From NCBI RefSeq assembly GCF_036346875.1, contig NZ_CP107852.1:2418001-2482000 (forward strand): 64,000 nucleotides of DNA, read 5' to 3'. A program made the position numbers and the translations under genes. The stretch comes from Nocardia sp. NBC_00508. Lineage in GTDB: Bacteria; Actinomycetota; Actinomycetes; Mycobacteriales; Mycobacteriaceae. This document shows positions 56,395 to 64,000 of the stretch, piece after piece. The number at the start of each line of letters is the position of its first letter. Positions within the stretch are counted from its first letter, which is position 1. The notes under the pieces are model-generated. The model saw only the letters and a program-made list of their open reading frames with translations. It ran no database searches and was not told where the DNA came from.

Positions 56395-59300
56395 CAGAGT
56401 GGCGGCATCCACGCCGTCTGGACCAGCCCCTCGGTATTCCGGGTCACATAGGTGCCGCGGCCCGCGGGCATCGGGCTCGGACGCTTGGTGCCCATCAGCA
56501 CACCCTCGTCCTTGCTGCAGCTCAGAATCAGTCCGGCCGAACCCAGATCACGCATCCTGGCCAACGTCGCCTCGAACATAGCCCTGCTGGCGCCACCGGA
56601 GCGGCGGGCGATGATCACGTGGAAACCGAGGTCGCGGGCGTGTGGCAGGTGTTCGAGCAACGCTTGGACCGGGTTGCCCGCGGAGGTGGCCACCAAGTCG
56701 TAGTCGTCGATGATGACGTACAGTTCCGGCCCGCTCCACCACGAGCGATCGCGGAGCTGCTGGGGCGTGACGTCCGCGCCGGGGGTGCGCTGGCTGACGT
56801 AGCCGGCCAGATCGTTCATGTTCTGGGTGAACTGCGGCGCCGTGGAGCCGTAACCGGCGAGATAGCCCTCCGGAACCAGGCCGAGCATGCTGCGCCGGTA
56901 GTCGCCGAGAATGAAACGAGCCTGGTCGGGGGTGTTGGACGCGGCGATGCCCTCGATCAGCGAGCGCAGCAGCGTCGTCTTCCCCGATTCGGTGTCGCCG
57001 ATGATGATGAAGTGCGGGCTTTCGACGAAGTCGATGTAGACCGGCGCCAGCTCGGACTCGTTGATGCCGAACGGTATGCGCAAGCACTTGGCGTTCGGGT
57101 CGACCTGCGACGGCCAGTCGCCCGCCAGGTACAGCAGTTGCTCGCGCGAAAGCTGCTCGGGCAGCATGCGGACCTGCGGGGCATGGCGGCCCGGTGTGAG
57201 CCTGGCAATGGTGGCGACCGCGTCGCCGACCGCCTGGCCCAGGTTGTTCGGGTCGGCACTGCCGTCGATGCGGGGCAGGCCGGTCAGCATGTGCAGGCAC
57301 TCCGGTGTCATACCGCGGCCCGGCCGGCCCTGCGGGACCAGCGAGGCGAACTTGCGGCCCAGGTCGGAGTCCATCGGATCGCCGAGGCGCAGCTCTATTC
57401 TGGTGCCGATCTGGTCCTTGAGCGCCGGACGCGCATCCGCCCAGCGGTTCATCGCGATGACCACGTGCACGCCGTAGGACAGACCCTGCACGGCGAGGTT
57501 CATGATGGTCTGTTCGAGCATCTCGAAGTCCTGGCGGATCGAGCCGAAGCCGTCGATCACCAGGAACACGTCGCCGAACGGATCCTCGTGCACACCGGCG
57601 GCCGCCGGGCTGCTGGACGGGTCCACCGCACGCAGCCTGCGGAATTCGGTCATCGACTCGATGCCGAGCTGACGGAAGCGCAGCTCGCGCTGGCGGACGA
57701 TGGTGGTCATCTCCGCGATCGTGCGGCGGACCTGGTCCTCGTCCAAGCGGCTCGCGACCGAGCCGACGTGCGGCAGGCCCTGCAGGCTGGCCAGGGTGCC
57801 GCCGCCGAAGTCGAGGCAGTAGAACTGCACCTGTTCGGCAGTGTGGGTCAACGACATCGCCATGATCAGGGTGCGCAGTGCGGTCGACTTGCCGGACTGC
57901 GGGCCGCCGACGATGGCGACGTTGCCGCGCGAACCGGACAGGTCGACGATCATCGGATCGCGGCGCTGATCGTAGGGCCGGTCCACGATGCCGATCGGGG
58001 CGCGCAGCGTAGCGACCGGAGAGTATTCGCCCGTGAGGATGGAGCGCGGGAGGAGCTGATCGAGCGTGGGGGCCTCGTCCAGCGGCGGCAGCCAGATCTC
58101 GTGCGCGGGGCGGCCGTAGTCGCGGATCCGCGAGACCAGCATGTTCACGTTGGAAAGCTGCTCGCCGTCCTCGTCCTGATGCTCGGGCTCCACGCTCGGC
58201 TCGGGCGGGAGCGGAACGTGGTCCGCGGCACGGAACCTGACGTGTGTCGCGGTGAACGCCCGTGCTCTGACGTCGATTTCACCGGATTGAGTCGCGACGG
58301 TCATGTCGCGCTGCGAGCCGCCGCCGACGTAGGGACCGGAGACGTAGGACGCCTGGAAGCGCTGGATCTCACCGGAATCCGCCTTGAGGTAGCCGCCGCC
58401 GGGGTTGTTCGGCAGGTTGTAGGCGTCCGGGACGCCGAGCACCTGCCGGGATTCATTGGCGGAAAACGTCTTCAGACCGATCCGGTAGGACAGGTGACTC
58501 TCCAGGCCCTTGAGCTTGCCCTCCTCCAGGCGCTGCGAGGCGAGCAGCAGATGGACGTGCAGCGAGCGACCGAGGCGGCCGATCATGACGAACAGCTCCG
58601 CGAAATCCGGGTGCTGGGTGAGCAGTTCGGAGAACTCGTCGAGCACGACGAACAGGGCGGGCAGCGGGTCCAGGTCGGCGCCTGCGGCCCTGGCCTTCTC
58701 GTACTCGGAGACGTTGGCGAAGTTGCCCGCCGCGCGCAGCACCTCCTGGCGACGGTTCATCTCGCCGGCCAGGGCGTCTTTCATGCGGTCGACGAGATCG
58801 GCCTCTTCCTCCAGGTTGGTGATGACGGCGGCGACATGCGGCACACCATCGAGGCCGAGGAAGGTCGCGCCACCCTTGAAGTCGACCAGTACCAGGTTCA
58901 GCTGGTCCGGCGAGTGCGTGGCGAGCAGGCTGAGCACCAGGGTGCGCAGGAATTCCGACTTACCGGAACCGGTGGCGCCGATGCACAGACCGTGCGGGCC
59001 CATGCCGTTCTCGGCGGCTTCCTTGATATCCAGTTCCACCGGGAGACCGTCCGCGCCGACACCGAACGGAACACGCAGGCGTTCCCGGCCGTACCGCGGC
59101 CGCCAGGCGTGCTCGGGGTTGAACATGCCGATGTCGCCGAGCCCCATCAGTTGCGCCCAGGTCGAAATCACTTCGGAGTCATCGGTTTCCACGTCGCTGC
59201 TGCGCTGGGTGGCCGCGCGGTAGGGCGCGAGCCTGCGCGCCACCTGCTGGGCCTGCTGCGGGCTGATCCGGTCGATCAGCGCGAAACGCTCCTGGTTGCC

Positions 59301-60428
59301 GGTGGCGCCGCGGCCGACGCACTCACCGTTCTCCACGATCATCTTGATGCCGCGGGACACAGCCAGGCGCGGCGCGTAGCCGCACAGGTCGATGATGGTG
59401 ACACCCTCGTAGCCGGATTCCCGCAGCTGATCGTCCTCGGCCTCGAGCAGGCCGCCGTCCACCACGATGACGATGTGCACCATGTTCGCGTTGGCAGGCT
59501 GGTTGCGCGAGTACCGAACCCGGTTGCCGAGCAACGGCTGCAGTCCCGCCATGGCCTCCCGGATCGAGCCGTAGAACATACGCTGGGTGCCGATGCCGTC
59601 CTGCGCGTCCGGATGCTGGGTGTGCGGGAGCCATTTGGTCCACTCCCACTCCCGCGCGGTGTCCGGTCCGCAGACGACGCCGACGAGCACTTGGTCCGGC
59701 GCCTGGAACATGCACAGCTGCAGCAACATCGCGCGCGTCATGTCCCGCGCCTCACCGCGGTCGCCGTCCAGCGCGATGGTGGCGAAGCCCTTGACCGCGA
59801 TCGCGGTCGGCAGGTCCGGCACGGTCGAATGGGCCCGCACGAAACGGCGCAACGAAACGGCGGCGATCGGCTCGAGTTCTTCGACCGGGCCGGTCTCCGG
59901 TGCGACCAATCGGGTGGCCAGGCGCTGCCCGCCGATGCCGATGCGGGCGTGGCAGAAGTCCTTGTCCCCCGCGCGGCGTTCCCACATCCGGCTGGTGCCG
60001 GCGAGCATCCAGATCAAGCCCGGCTCCGGATGGCTCCACTCGACGGAAGCCCGCTGCTGGCCCGCGGTCTCGTTGACGTCCTTACGGACCTGGTCGAGGT
60101 AGCGCAGATAGTCCTTGCGATCCTCGTTGGCCTCCGCGGCCTTCTGTCCCTTGCCACCGCCCTGGCCGGCGAACATGCCGACCATGGAGAACAGCATCAT
60201 GATCGGGAACATCATGGTCATCGGATTGGACGCGATGCCGCCGCCCTGGGTGAAGAGCAGGGCCATCATGCCGACCATGCCGATCACCATCACGACCGGC
60301 ATCAACTTCATCAACAGGTTTCCCGGTGTCACCCGGGGGATTTCGGGCGGCGGCTGCAGGGTGACCTCGCCGCCGGGCGTGCGAGGCATCTCGCGGCGCG
60401 CACGGCGCTGGAAGCGGACAGTGCTCAT
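56394..60428 (-). CDS. eccC4: Type VII secretion ATPase EccC (ESX-4 type)
   Basis: The motor and substrate receptor of the secretion machine, 1344 residues as one chain (not split into Ca and Cb). Two membrane helices (about 40-62 and 68-88), then three FtsK/SpoIIIE ATPase domains with Walker A motifs GATGSGKSE (484-492), GGPQSGKST (near 840) and GDTESGKTT (near 1144). Domain 1 also has the Walker B FVVLDEFSEL. ATG 60428 has AGGGGGATTC before it. It is divergent from eccD, coupled to the Rv3446c-like gene, and in the syntenic place of eccC4. Confidence 0.96.
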   Translation of the reverse strand: MSTVRFQRRARREMPRTPGGEVTLQPPPEIPRVTPGNLLMKLMPVVMVIGMVGMMALLFTQGGGIASNPMTMMFPIMMLFSMVGMFAGQGGGKGQKAAEANEDRKDYLRYLDQVRKDVNETAGQQRASVEWSHPEPGLIWMLAGTSRMWERRAGDKDFCHARIGIGGQRLATRLVAPETGPVEELEPIAAVSLRRFVRAHSTVPDLPTAIAVKGFATIALDGDRGEARDMTRAMLLQLCMFQAPDQVLVGVVCGPDTAREWEWTKWLPHTQHPDAQDGIGTQRMFYGSIREAMAGLQPLLGNRVRYSRNQPANANMVHIVIVVDGGLLEAEDDQLRESGYEGVTIIDLCGYAPRLAVSRGIKMIVENGECVGRGATGNQERFALIDRISPQQAQQVARRLAPYRAATQRSSDVETDDSEVISTWAQLMGLGDIGMFNPEHAWRPRYGRERLRVPFGVGADGLPVELDIKEAAENGMGPHGLCIGATGSGKSEFLRTLVLSLLATHSPDQLNLVLVDFKGGATFLGLDGVPHVAAVITNLEEEADLVDRMKDALAGEMNRRQEVLRAAGNFANVSEYEKARAAGADLDPLPALFVVLDEFSELLTQHPDFAELFVMIGRLGRSLHVHLLLASQRLEEGKLKGLESHLSYRIGLKTFSANESRQVLGVPDAYNLPNNPGGGYLKADSGEIQRFQASYVSGPYVGGGSQRDMTVATQSGEIDVRARAFTATHVRFRAADHVPLPPEPSVEPEHQDEDGEQLSNVNMLVSRIRDYGRPAHEIWLPPLDEAPTLDQLLPRSILTGEYSPVATLRAPIGIVDRPYDQRRDPMIVDLSGSRGNVAIVGGPQSGKSTALRTLIMAMSLTHTAEQVQFYCLDFGGGTLASLQGLPHVGSVASRLDEDQVRRTIAEMTTIVRQRELRFRQLGIESMTEFRRLRAVDPSSSPAAAGVHEDPFGDVFLVIDGFGSIRQDFEMLEQTIMNLAVQGLSYGVHVVIAMNRWADARPALKDQIGTRIELRLGDPMDSDLGRKFASLVPQGRPGRGMTPECLHMLTGLPRIDGSADPNNLGQAVGDAVATIARLTPGRHAPQVRMLPEQLSREQLLYLAGDWPSQVDPNAKCLRIPFGINESELAPVYIDFVESPHFIIIGDTESGKTTLLRSLIEGIAASNTPDQARFILGDYRRSMLGLVPEGYLAGYGSTAPQFTQNMNDLAGYVSQRTPGADVTPQQLRDRSWWSGPELYVIIDDYDLVATSAGNPVQALLEHLPHARDLGFHVIIARRSGGASRAMFEATLARMRDLGSAGLILSCSKDEGVLMGTKRPSPMPAGRGTYVTRNTEGLVQTAWMPPL

Positions 60429-60598
60429 CGACGAGAATCCCCCTTCGGCACGCTGTGATTCGGCCTCAGTGTAGAGGTCACAGCGGACATGTCGTACAGT
60501 TCGACCAGCATTCTGCTTCCCGTACCGTGGGTTCGCAAGCTCGCCCTCGGTCGGCGGTGTCGCGGAATCACGAGGTAGAAGACCGAGTTGGGGGAAGC

Positions 60599-62065
60599 TT
60601 GACGCACGCGCGACTTGACCGTATCGACGAAGAATCCTCGCGCGGGATCGTCCGCGCTCCCGACCTCGCCCGGGTGACGATTCTGGCCAAGCACACCCAG
60701 GTGGATATGGCCATCCCGGTGGACGTGCCGGTCGCACTGGTGATTCCGAGCGTCGTCGACATGGTCGCCCAGCACAGCCGCACCAATGAGTTCGACAACG
60801 AGGGCGAGCGTTTCGAGCCCGCGGAATGGGTGCTCGCCCGGATCGGACATCCGCCGTTCTCCAATTCGCTGAGCCTCGGCGAGCACGGCGTCCGGGACGG
60901 CGAGCTGCTGATGCTGGAGAGCGCCTCGCACACCGCGCCGACGCCGCTGTTCGACGACATCATGTACAACGTCGCGATCGCCGACACCGACCACTACCGC
61001 AGCTGGACACCGAAAGTCGCGCGGATCACCGGCTCGGTGCTCGCCGCGGTCACCATGGTCGTCGGCTGCCTCGGCCTGCTGCTGTCCCCCGGCTCGCTGC
61101 CGATCGGGGTGGGCGGCTCGGTCGCGCTGTTGGTCGCGATCCTGCTCGTAGTGGCGGCGACGGTGCTGAGCAGAATGTACGGCGACACGCGCACCGCGTT
61201 GGTGCTCGGCGGCTGCGCTCTCCCGGCCGCGTTCAGCGCGGGCATGCTCTCTGTGCCGGATCACTATGACTGGGCGCACATTCTGCTCGGGTCGGTCTTG
61301 ACGGGCGCGACGGCGATTCTGGCCTGGCGGGTGACCGGCGTCGGTCTCGCGTTGTTCATCGGCGCGGCCACCCTCGCGGCGTACGCGGTGCCCGCGGCGC
61401 TGGTCGGTCTGCTCACCGATCAGCCCGAGCGCGCGATCGGCGCGGGCGCGGCGGCACTCGGGCTCGGCGGCCTCTCGCTGGCGCCGCGGGTATCCATGCT
61501 GCTCGCGAAACTGCCGCTGCCGCCGGTCCCTTCGCCGGGCACCCCGATAGATCCGACCGAGGACGATCCGGACGATCACCGCGCGCTGCCGACCATGGAC
61601 ATACTGCGGGTGAAGTCGGAACGCGCCCGCATGTACCTCGCGGGCCTGGTCGCCGCGACCACGCTGATCACCGCCGGTGGCGCGCTGGCGGCCACCGACC
61701 CGACGACCGACGACCCGTACTGGCAGGGCATCGCGCTCGCGCTGGTCTGCGCGGCGGTGCTGATGTTCCGCAGCCGCACCTACGCCGGCGCGGAGCAGGC
61801 CGTCGTGCTCATCGCGGGCGGCTCGGCGATCGTGCTGATCATGTTGGTCGGCGCCGGATTCGCGATGGACCAGCCGCTCGCCGTATTCGGCGCGGCCATG
61901 GTCGCGCTGGTCGCGGCACTGATCCTCGGCATCATCGTCCCGAACCAGTCGGCCACGCCGCCGATGCGCCGCGGCGTCGAACTTCTCGAATACGCGTTCG
62001 TGGCGGCCGTGCTGCCCCTGGTGTTCTGGGTCACCGACCTCTACTCCCTCGTCCGCGGGCTGTGA
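60599..62065 (+). CDS. eccD4: Type VII secretion membrane channel protein EccD (ESX-4 type)
   Basis: A 488-residue protein. An N-terminal ubiquitin-like domain (about 20-105; RVTILAKHTQVDMAIPVDVP, RDGELLMLESASH) precedes eleven or so membrane helices, the usual EccD plan. TTG 60599 is chosen because GGGGGAAGC stands directly before it; no better ATG precedes the conserved domain. Its stop overlaps mycP by four bases. It is divergent from eccC across 170 bases, which must hold both promoters. Confidence 0.94.
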   Translation: MTHARLDRIDEESSRGIVRAPDLARVTILAKHTQVDMAIPVDVPVALVIPSVVDMVAQHSRTNEFDNEGERFEPAEWVLARIGHPPFSNSLSLGEHGVRDGELLMLESASHTAPTPLFDDIMYNVAIADTDHYRSWTPKVARITGSVLAAVTMVVGCLGLLLSPGSLPIGVGGSVALLVAILLVVAATVLSRMYGDTRTALVLGGCALPAAFSAGMLSVPDHYDWAHILLGSVLTGATAILAWRVTGVGLALFIGAATLAAYAVPAALVGLLTDQPERAIGAGAAALGLGGLSLAPRVSMLLAKLPLPPVPSPGTPIDPTEDDPDDHRALPTMDILRVKSERARMYLAGLVAATTLITAGGALAATDPTTDDPYWQGIALALVCAAVLMFRSRTYAGAEQAVVLIAGGSAIVLIMLVGAGFAMDQPLAVFGAAMVALVAALILGIIVPNQSATPPMRRGVELLEYAFVAAVLPLVFWVTDLYSLVRGL

Positions 62066-63471
62066 AGCGCGTACTACGCACCGGCGCGGCCGCGGCGGTG
62101 CTGTCGCTGAGCGTGTCGTTCGGAGTGGGCACGGGCCAGGGCATCGCTTACGCCGATCGGCCGCCGCCGGTCGATCCTGGCCAACTGCCATCGGGTGATC
62201 CGGCTCGGCCGTTGGACAAAACCGAGCGCCCGGCCAATGCCTCCTGCTATTCCACCCAGCAGGGCGGCGACGGCCCCGCCGTTCCCATTCCGCAGCGATC
62301 GCTCAACCTGCCGCACGCGTGGGAGTTCTCCCGTGGCGAAGGCCAGCTCATCGCGGTGATCGACACGGGCGTCGTCGCGCACCCACGCCTGCCCGATCTC
62401 GAAGCGGGCGGCGACTATGTGGCGGAACCCGGCGACGGCACCAGCGAGGACTGTGACGCCCACGGCACGGTCGTCGCAGGCATCGTCGCCGCCAAACCCG
62501 TAGAGGGACAGGGTTTTTCCGGCGTAGCCCCGGAGGCGCGAGTTCTCTCGATCCGCCAGACGAGCGCCCTGTACGAGATCCCCGGCAGGCAGGACAAACG
62601 GCCGGAAGATCCGCCGAAGGGATACGGCAGGCTCGATGCGCTCGCCTCGGCGATCCGGCGGGCTGCCGACCGGCGCGCTTCGGTCATCAACATCTCGCTG
62701 GTCTCGTGCGTGCCGAATGGCCAGAGCTTCAACGACGGCCCGGTCGGCGCCGCTGTGCGTTACGCGACGTTGGAGATGGACGCCGTCGTCGTGGTCGCGG
62801 CAGGCAATACCGACGGAAACTGCAAGCCGAGCAACCCCGGGATCGACCCGCTGAAGCCGGAGGGCGATCAATGGAACAACGTGACCACCAATGTCACGCC
62901 CGCCCGCTACGACGACTACGTCCTGACCGTCGGATCGATCGACCAGAACGGCGCACCGTCGAATTTCACCGTGCCGGGGCCATGGGTCGGCGTCGCGGCA
63001 CCCGGTGAGGACATCGTCTCGCTCGATCCGCGCGGGACCGGCACCATCACCGGCAAATACGACGGCCAGAGCCTGGTGCCGCTCAAGGGCACGAGTTTCG
63101 CGGCGCCCTATGTGTCCGGTGTGGTCGCCTTGGTCCGCGCGCGCTTCCCCGAACTCAGCGCTCTCGACGTCATCAAACGCATCCAGGCCACGGCGCACGC
63201 CCCGGCCGAAGGCTGGAACCCGTACGTCGGCTATGGCGCGATCGACCCGATTGCCGCATTGACAGCCGAAGTACCGAAAGCGCTCCCGCCGAAGAAACCG
63301 GCGGCGCCGCTGAGTGTGCAACTGGCGGTTCCCGCGCCATCTCCGGCGCCGGACCACCGCGCTCGCAACGTCGCGTTGATCGGCAGCGGCAGCGTCGCGG
63401 GACTACTGATCCTGGGCATGCTCGCTTCTTTCCCGATCCGCCGCCGGTTCGGCGTCCACGAGGACGGGTGA
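62062..63471 (+). CDS. mycP4: Type VII secretion-associated serine protease mycosin
   Basis: A 469-residue membrane-anchored subtilisin. Signal peptide (AAAAVLSLSVSFGVGTGQGI), then the catalytic triad Asp101 (AVIDTGVV), His134 (CDAHGTVVAG) and Ser345 (KGTSFAAPYVSG), a Pro-rich stretch, and a C-terminal membrane helix (LIGSGSVAGLLILGMLA) with a short basic end. Mycosins stabilise the ESX complex and can cut substrates. GTG 62062 overlaps the eccD stop (GTGA). The next gene is not eccB, which is adjacent in M. tuberculosis. Confidence 0.96.
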   Translation: MKRVLRTGAAAAVLSLSVSFGVGTGQGIAYADRPPPVDPGQLPSGDPARPLDKTERPANASCYSTQQGGDGPAVPIPQRSLNLPHAWEFSRGEGQLIAVIDTGVVAHPRLPDLEAGGDYVAEPGDGTSEDCDAHGTVVAGIVAAKPVEGQGFSGVAPEARVLSIRQTSALYEIPGRQDKRPEDPPKGYGRLDALASAIRRAADRRASVINISLVSCVPNGQSFNDGPVGAAVRYATLEMDAVVVVAAGNTDGNCKPSNPGIDPLKPEGDQWNNVTTNVTPARYDDYVLTVGSIDQNGAPSNFTVPGPWVGVAAPGEDIVSLDPRGTGTITGKYDGQSLVPLKGTSFAAPYVSGVVALVRARFPELSALDVIKRIQATAHAPAEGWNPYVGYGAIDPIAALTAEVPKALPPKKPAAPLSVQLAVPAPSPAPDHRARNVALIGSGSVAGLLILGMLASFPIRRRFGVHEDG

Positions 63472-63609
63472 GAACTTCCGTGTTCCCGATCTGGCGCCGA
63501 CCTGTGCGACTCCGACCGGCCAACGTGCTCGAGTGAACGGCGGCAGCTAGCGTGCACGTGTTGCAATGCGGTAGCTGAATACCGCGTCAGATCGACACAG
63601 GTAGCTGCC

Positions 63610-64000
63610 ATGTCATCCGTAATGTCCGATTCCGATCCCCAGAGCAAGCCCGGCGTGGCGACAACGGCGAGCCCGCCCGTGCTCACCCGCAGGCAGGCAT
63701 GGGAACGTGCGACGAATGCGCCGATGATCATGCTCGCGGTGTGCTTCGTCGGCATCTACGCCTGGTACGTGCTCGACACCGGTGCGTCACAGGAACTGGA
63801 TGCCTGGCTCACGCGTGCGGACGTGGCGATCTGGGCGGTTTTCGCGGCGGACTTCGCTATCCGGCTGTGGTTGTCCACGAATCGCTGGCGCTTCGTGCGC
63901 ACCCATCCGCTGGAGTTGCTGATCGTATTGCTGCCGCCGTTCCGTCCGGTGCGGCTGGTCCGGGCGGCGCTGCTGCTGGTCGACACGGTGAACCGGAGAG
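63610..64000 (+). CDS. Ion-channel-like membrane protein, 3' end missing
   Basis: A frame from ATG 63610 stays open to the window end (130 codons). After a polar start come membrane helices (PMIMLAVCFVGIYAWYVL; VAIWAVFAADFAIRLWL) and an S4-like segment with spaced arginines (LLPPFRPVRLVRAALLLV). This is the voltage-sensor plan of bacterial potassium channels; the pore lies beyond the window. ATG 63622 is another possible start. It follows mycP by 138 bases on the same strand. Confidence 0.75.
   Translation, partial: MSSVMSDSDPQSKPGVATTASPPVLTRRQAWERATNAPMIMLAVCFVGIYAWYVLDTGASQELDAWLTRADVAIWAVFAADFAIRLWLSTNRWRFVRTHPLELLIVLLPPFRPVRLVRAALLLVDTVNRR

Noticed and set aside
56619..60458. 1279-codon plus-strand frame antisense to eccC
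   Set aside because: Same reason; eccC on the minus strand has all its motifs.

Overview
The window is high-GC DNA from a mycolate actinobacterium of the Nocardia type (Corynebacteriales). This rests on gene order: guaA, guaB3-guaB2, sigD-rsdA, whiB3, groES-groEL1, tsaD-rimI-tsaB-tsaE-alr, nnr, glmS, glmM, rpsI-rplM and an ESX-4-type secretion locus follow the order known from Mycobacterium tuberculosis (about Rv3396c to Rv3450c). The genus call leans on the DUF7373-type lipoproteins and on short dispersed repeats between genes. It is an inference; no rRNA marker is present. I see no tRNA or rRNA genes, CRISPR array or intact insertion sequence.

Layout. 1-5345: the end of a membrane Ser/Thr kinase, then an envelope-stress three-component module (LuxR-type regulator, PspC-domain histidine kinase and a divergent PspC/LiaF-like membrane protein) resembling EsrISR of Corynebacterium. 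5706-11881: purine synthesis (guaA, guaB3, guaB2) with a triad-less alpha/beta hydrolase and a DUF5319 protein. 12067-21430: transcription control and stress, namely rsdA-sigD, a helical repeat protein, whiB3, a SigK-like sigma factor with a very short anti-sigma partner, groEL1, groES with a CIRCE operator, and an Hsp70-like membrane protein. 21602-32405: a tightly overlapped operon for the tRNA t6A modification and alr, then nnr, a cupredoxin lipoprotein, a MarR regulator, glmS and a second hydrolase-fold protein without its nucleophile.

32433-35544 is a small accessory cluster that looks like type VII secretion substrates. After an ABC-F ATPase, glmM and rpsI-rplM, a block at 40602-53838 sits between rplM and the ESX-4 genes, which are adjacent in M. 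tuberculosis. It holds an actin/Hsp70-fold membrane protein, an Rv1747-like FHA-ABC exporter, a zinc metallopeptidase lipoprotein, an FHA protein, three paralogous lipoproteins, a membrane Ser/Thr kinase and a decayed fourth lipoprotein. 54223-63471 is the ESX-4-type locus: two WXG100 proteins, an Rv3446c-like protein, EccC, EccD and MycP. No eccB lies beside mycP. The window ends inside an ion-channel-like gene.

The most interesting parts are the phosphosignalling and lipoprotein block beside ESX-4, the accessory type VII-like cluster, three membrane-tethered actin/Hsp70-fold proteins, a 130-bp dispersed repeat that supplies the C terminus of TsaD, a short Trp-containing open frame upstream of whiB3, and a SigK-like sigma factor paired with a membrane-less RskA fragment.
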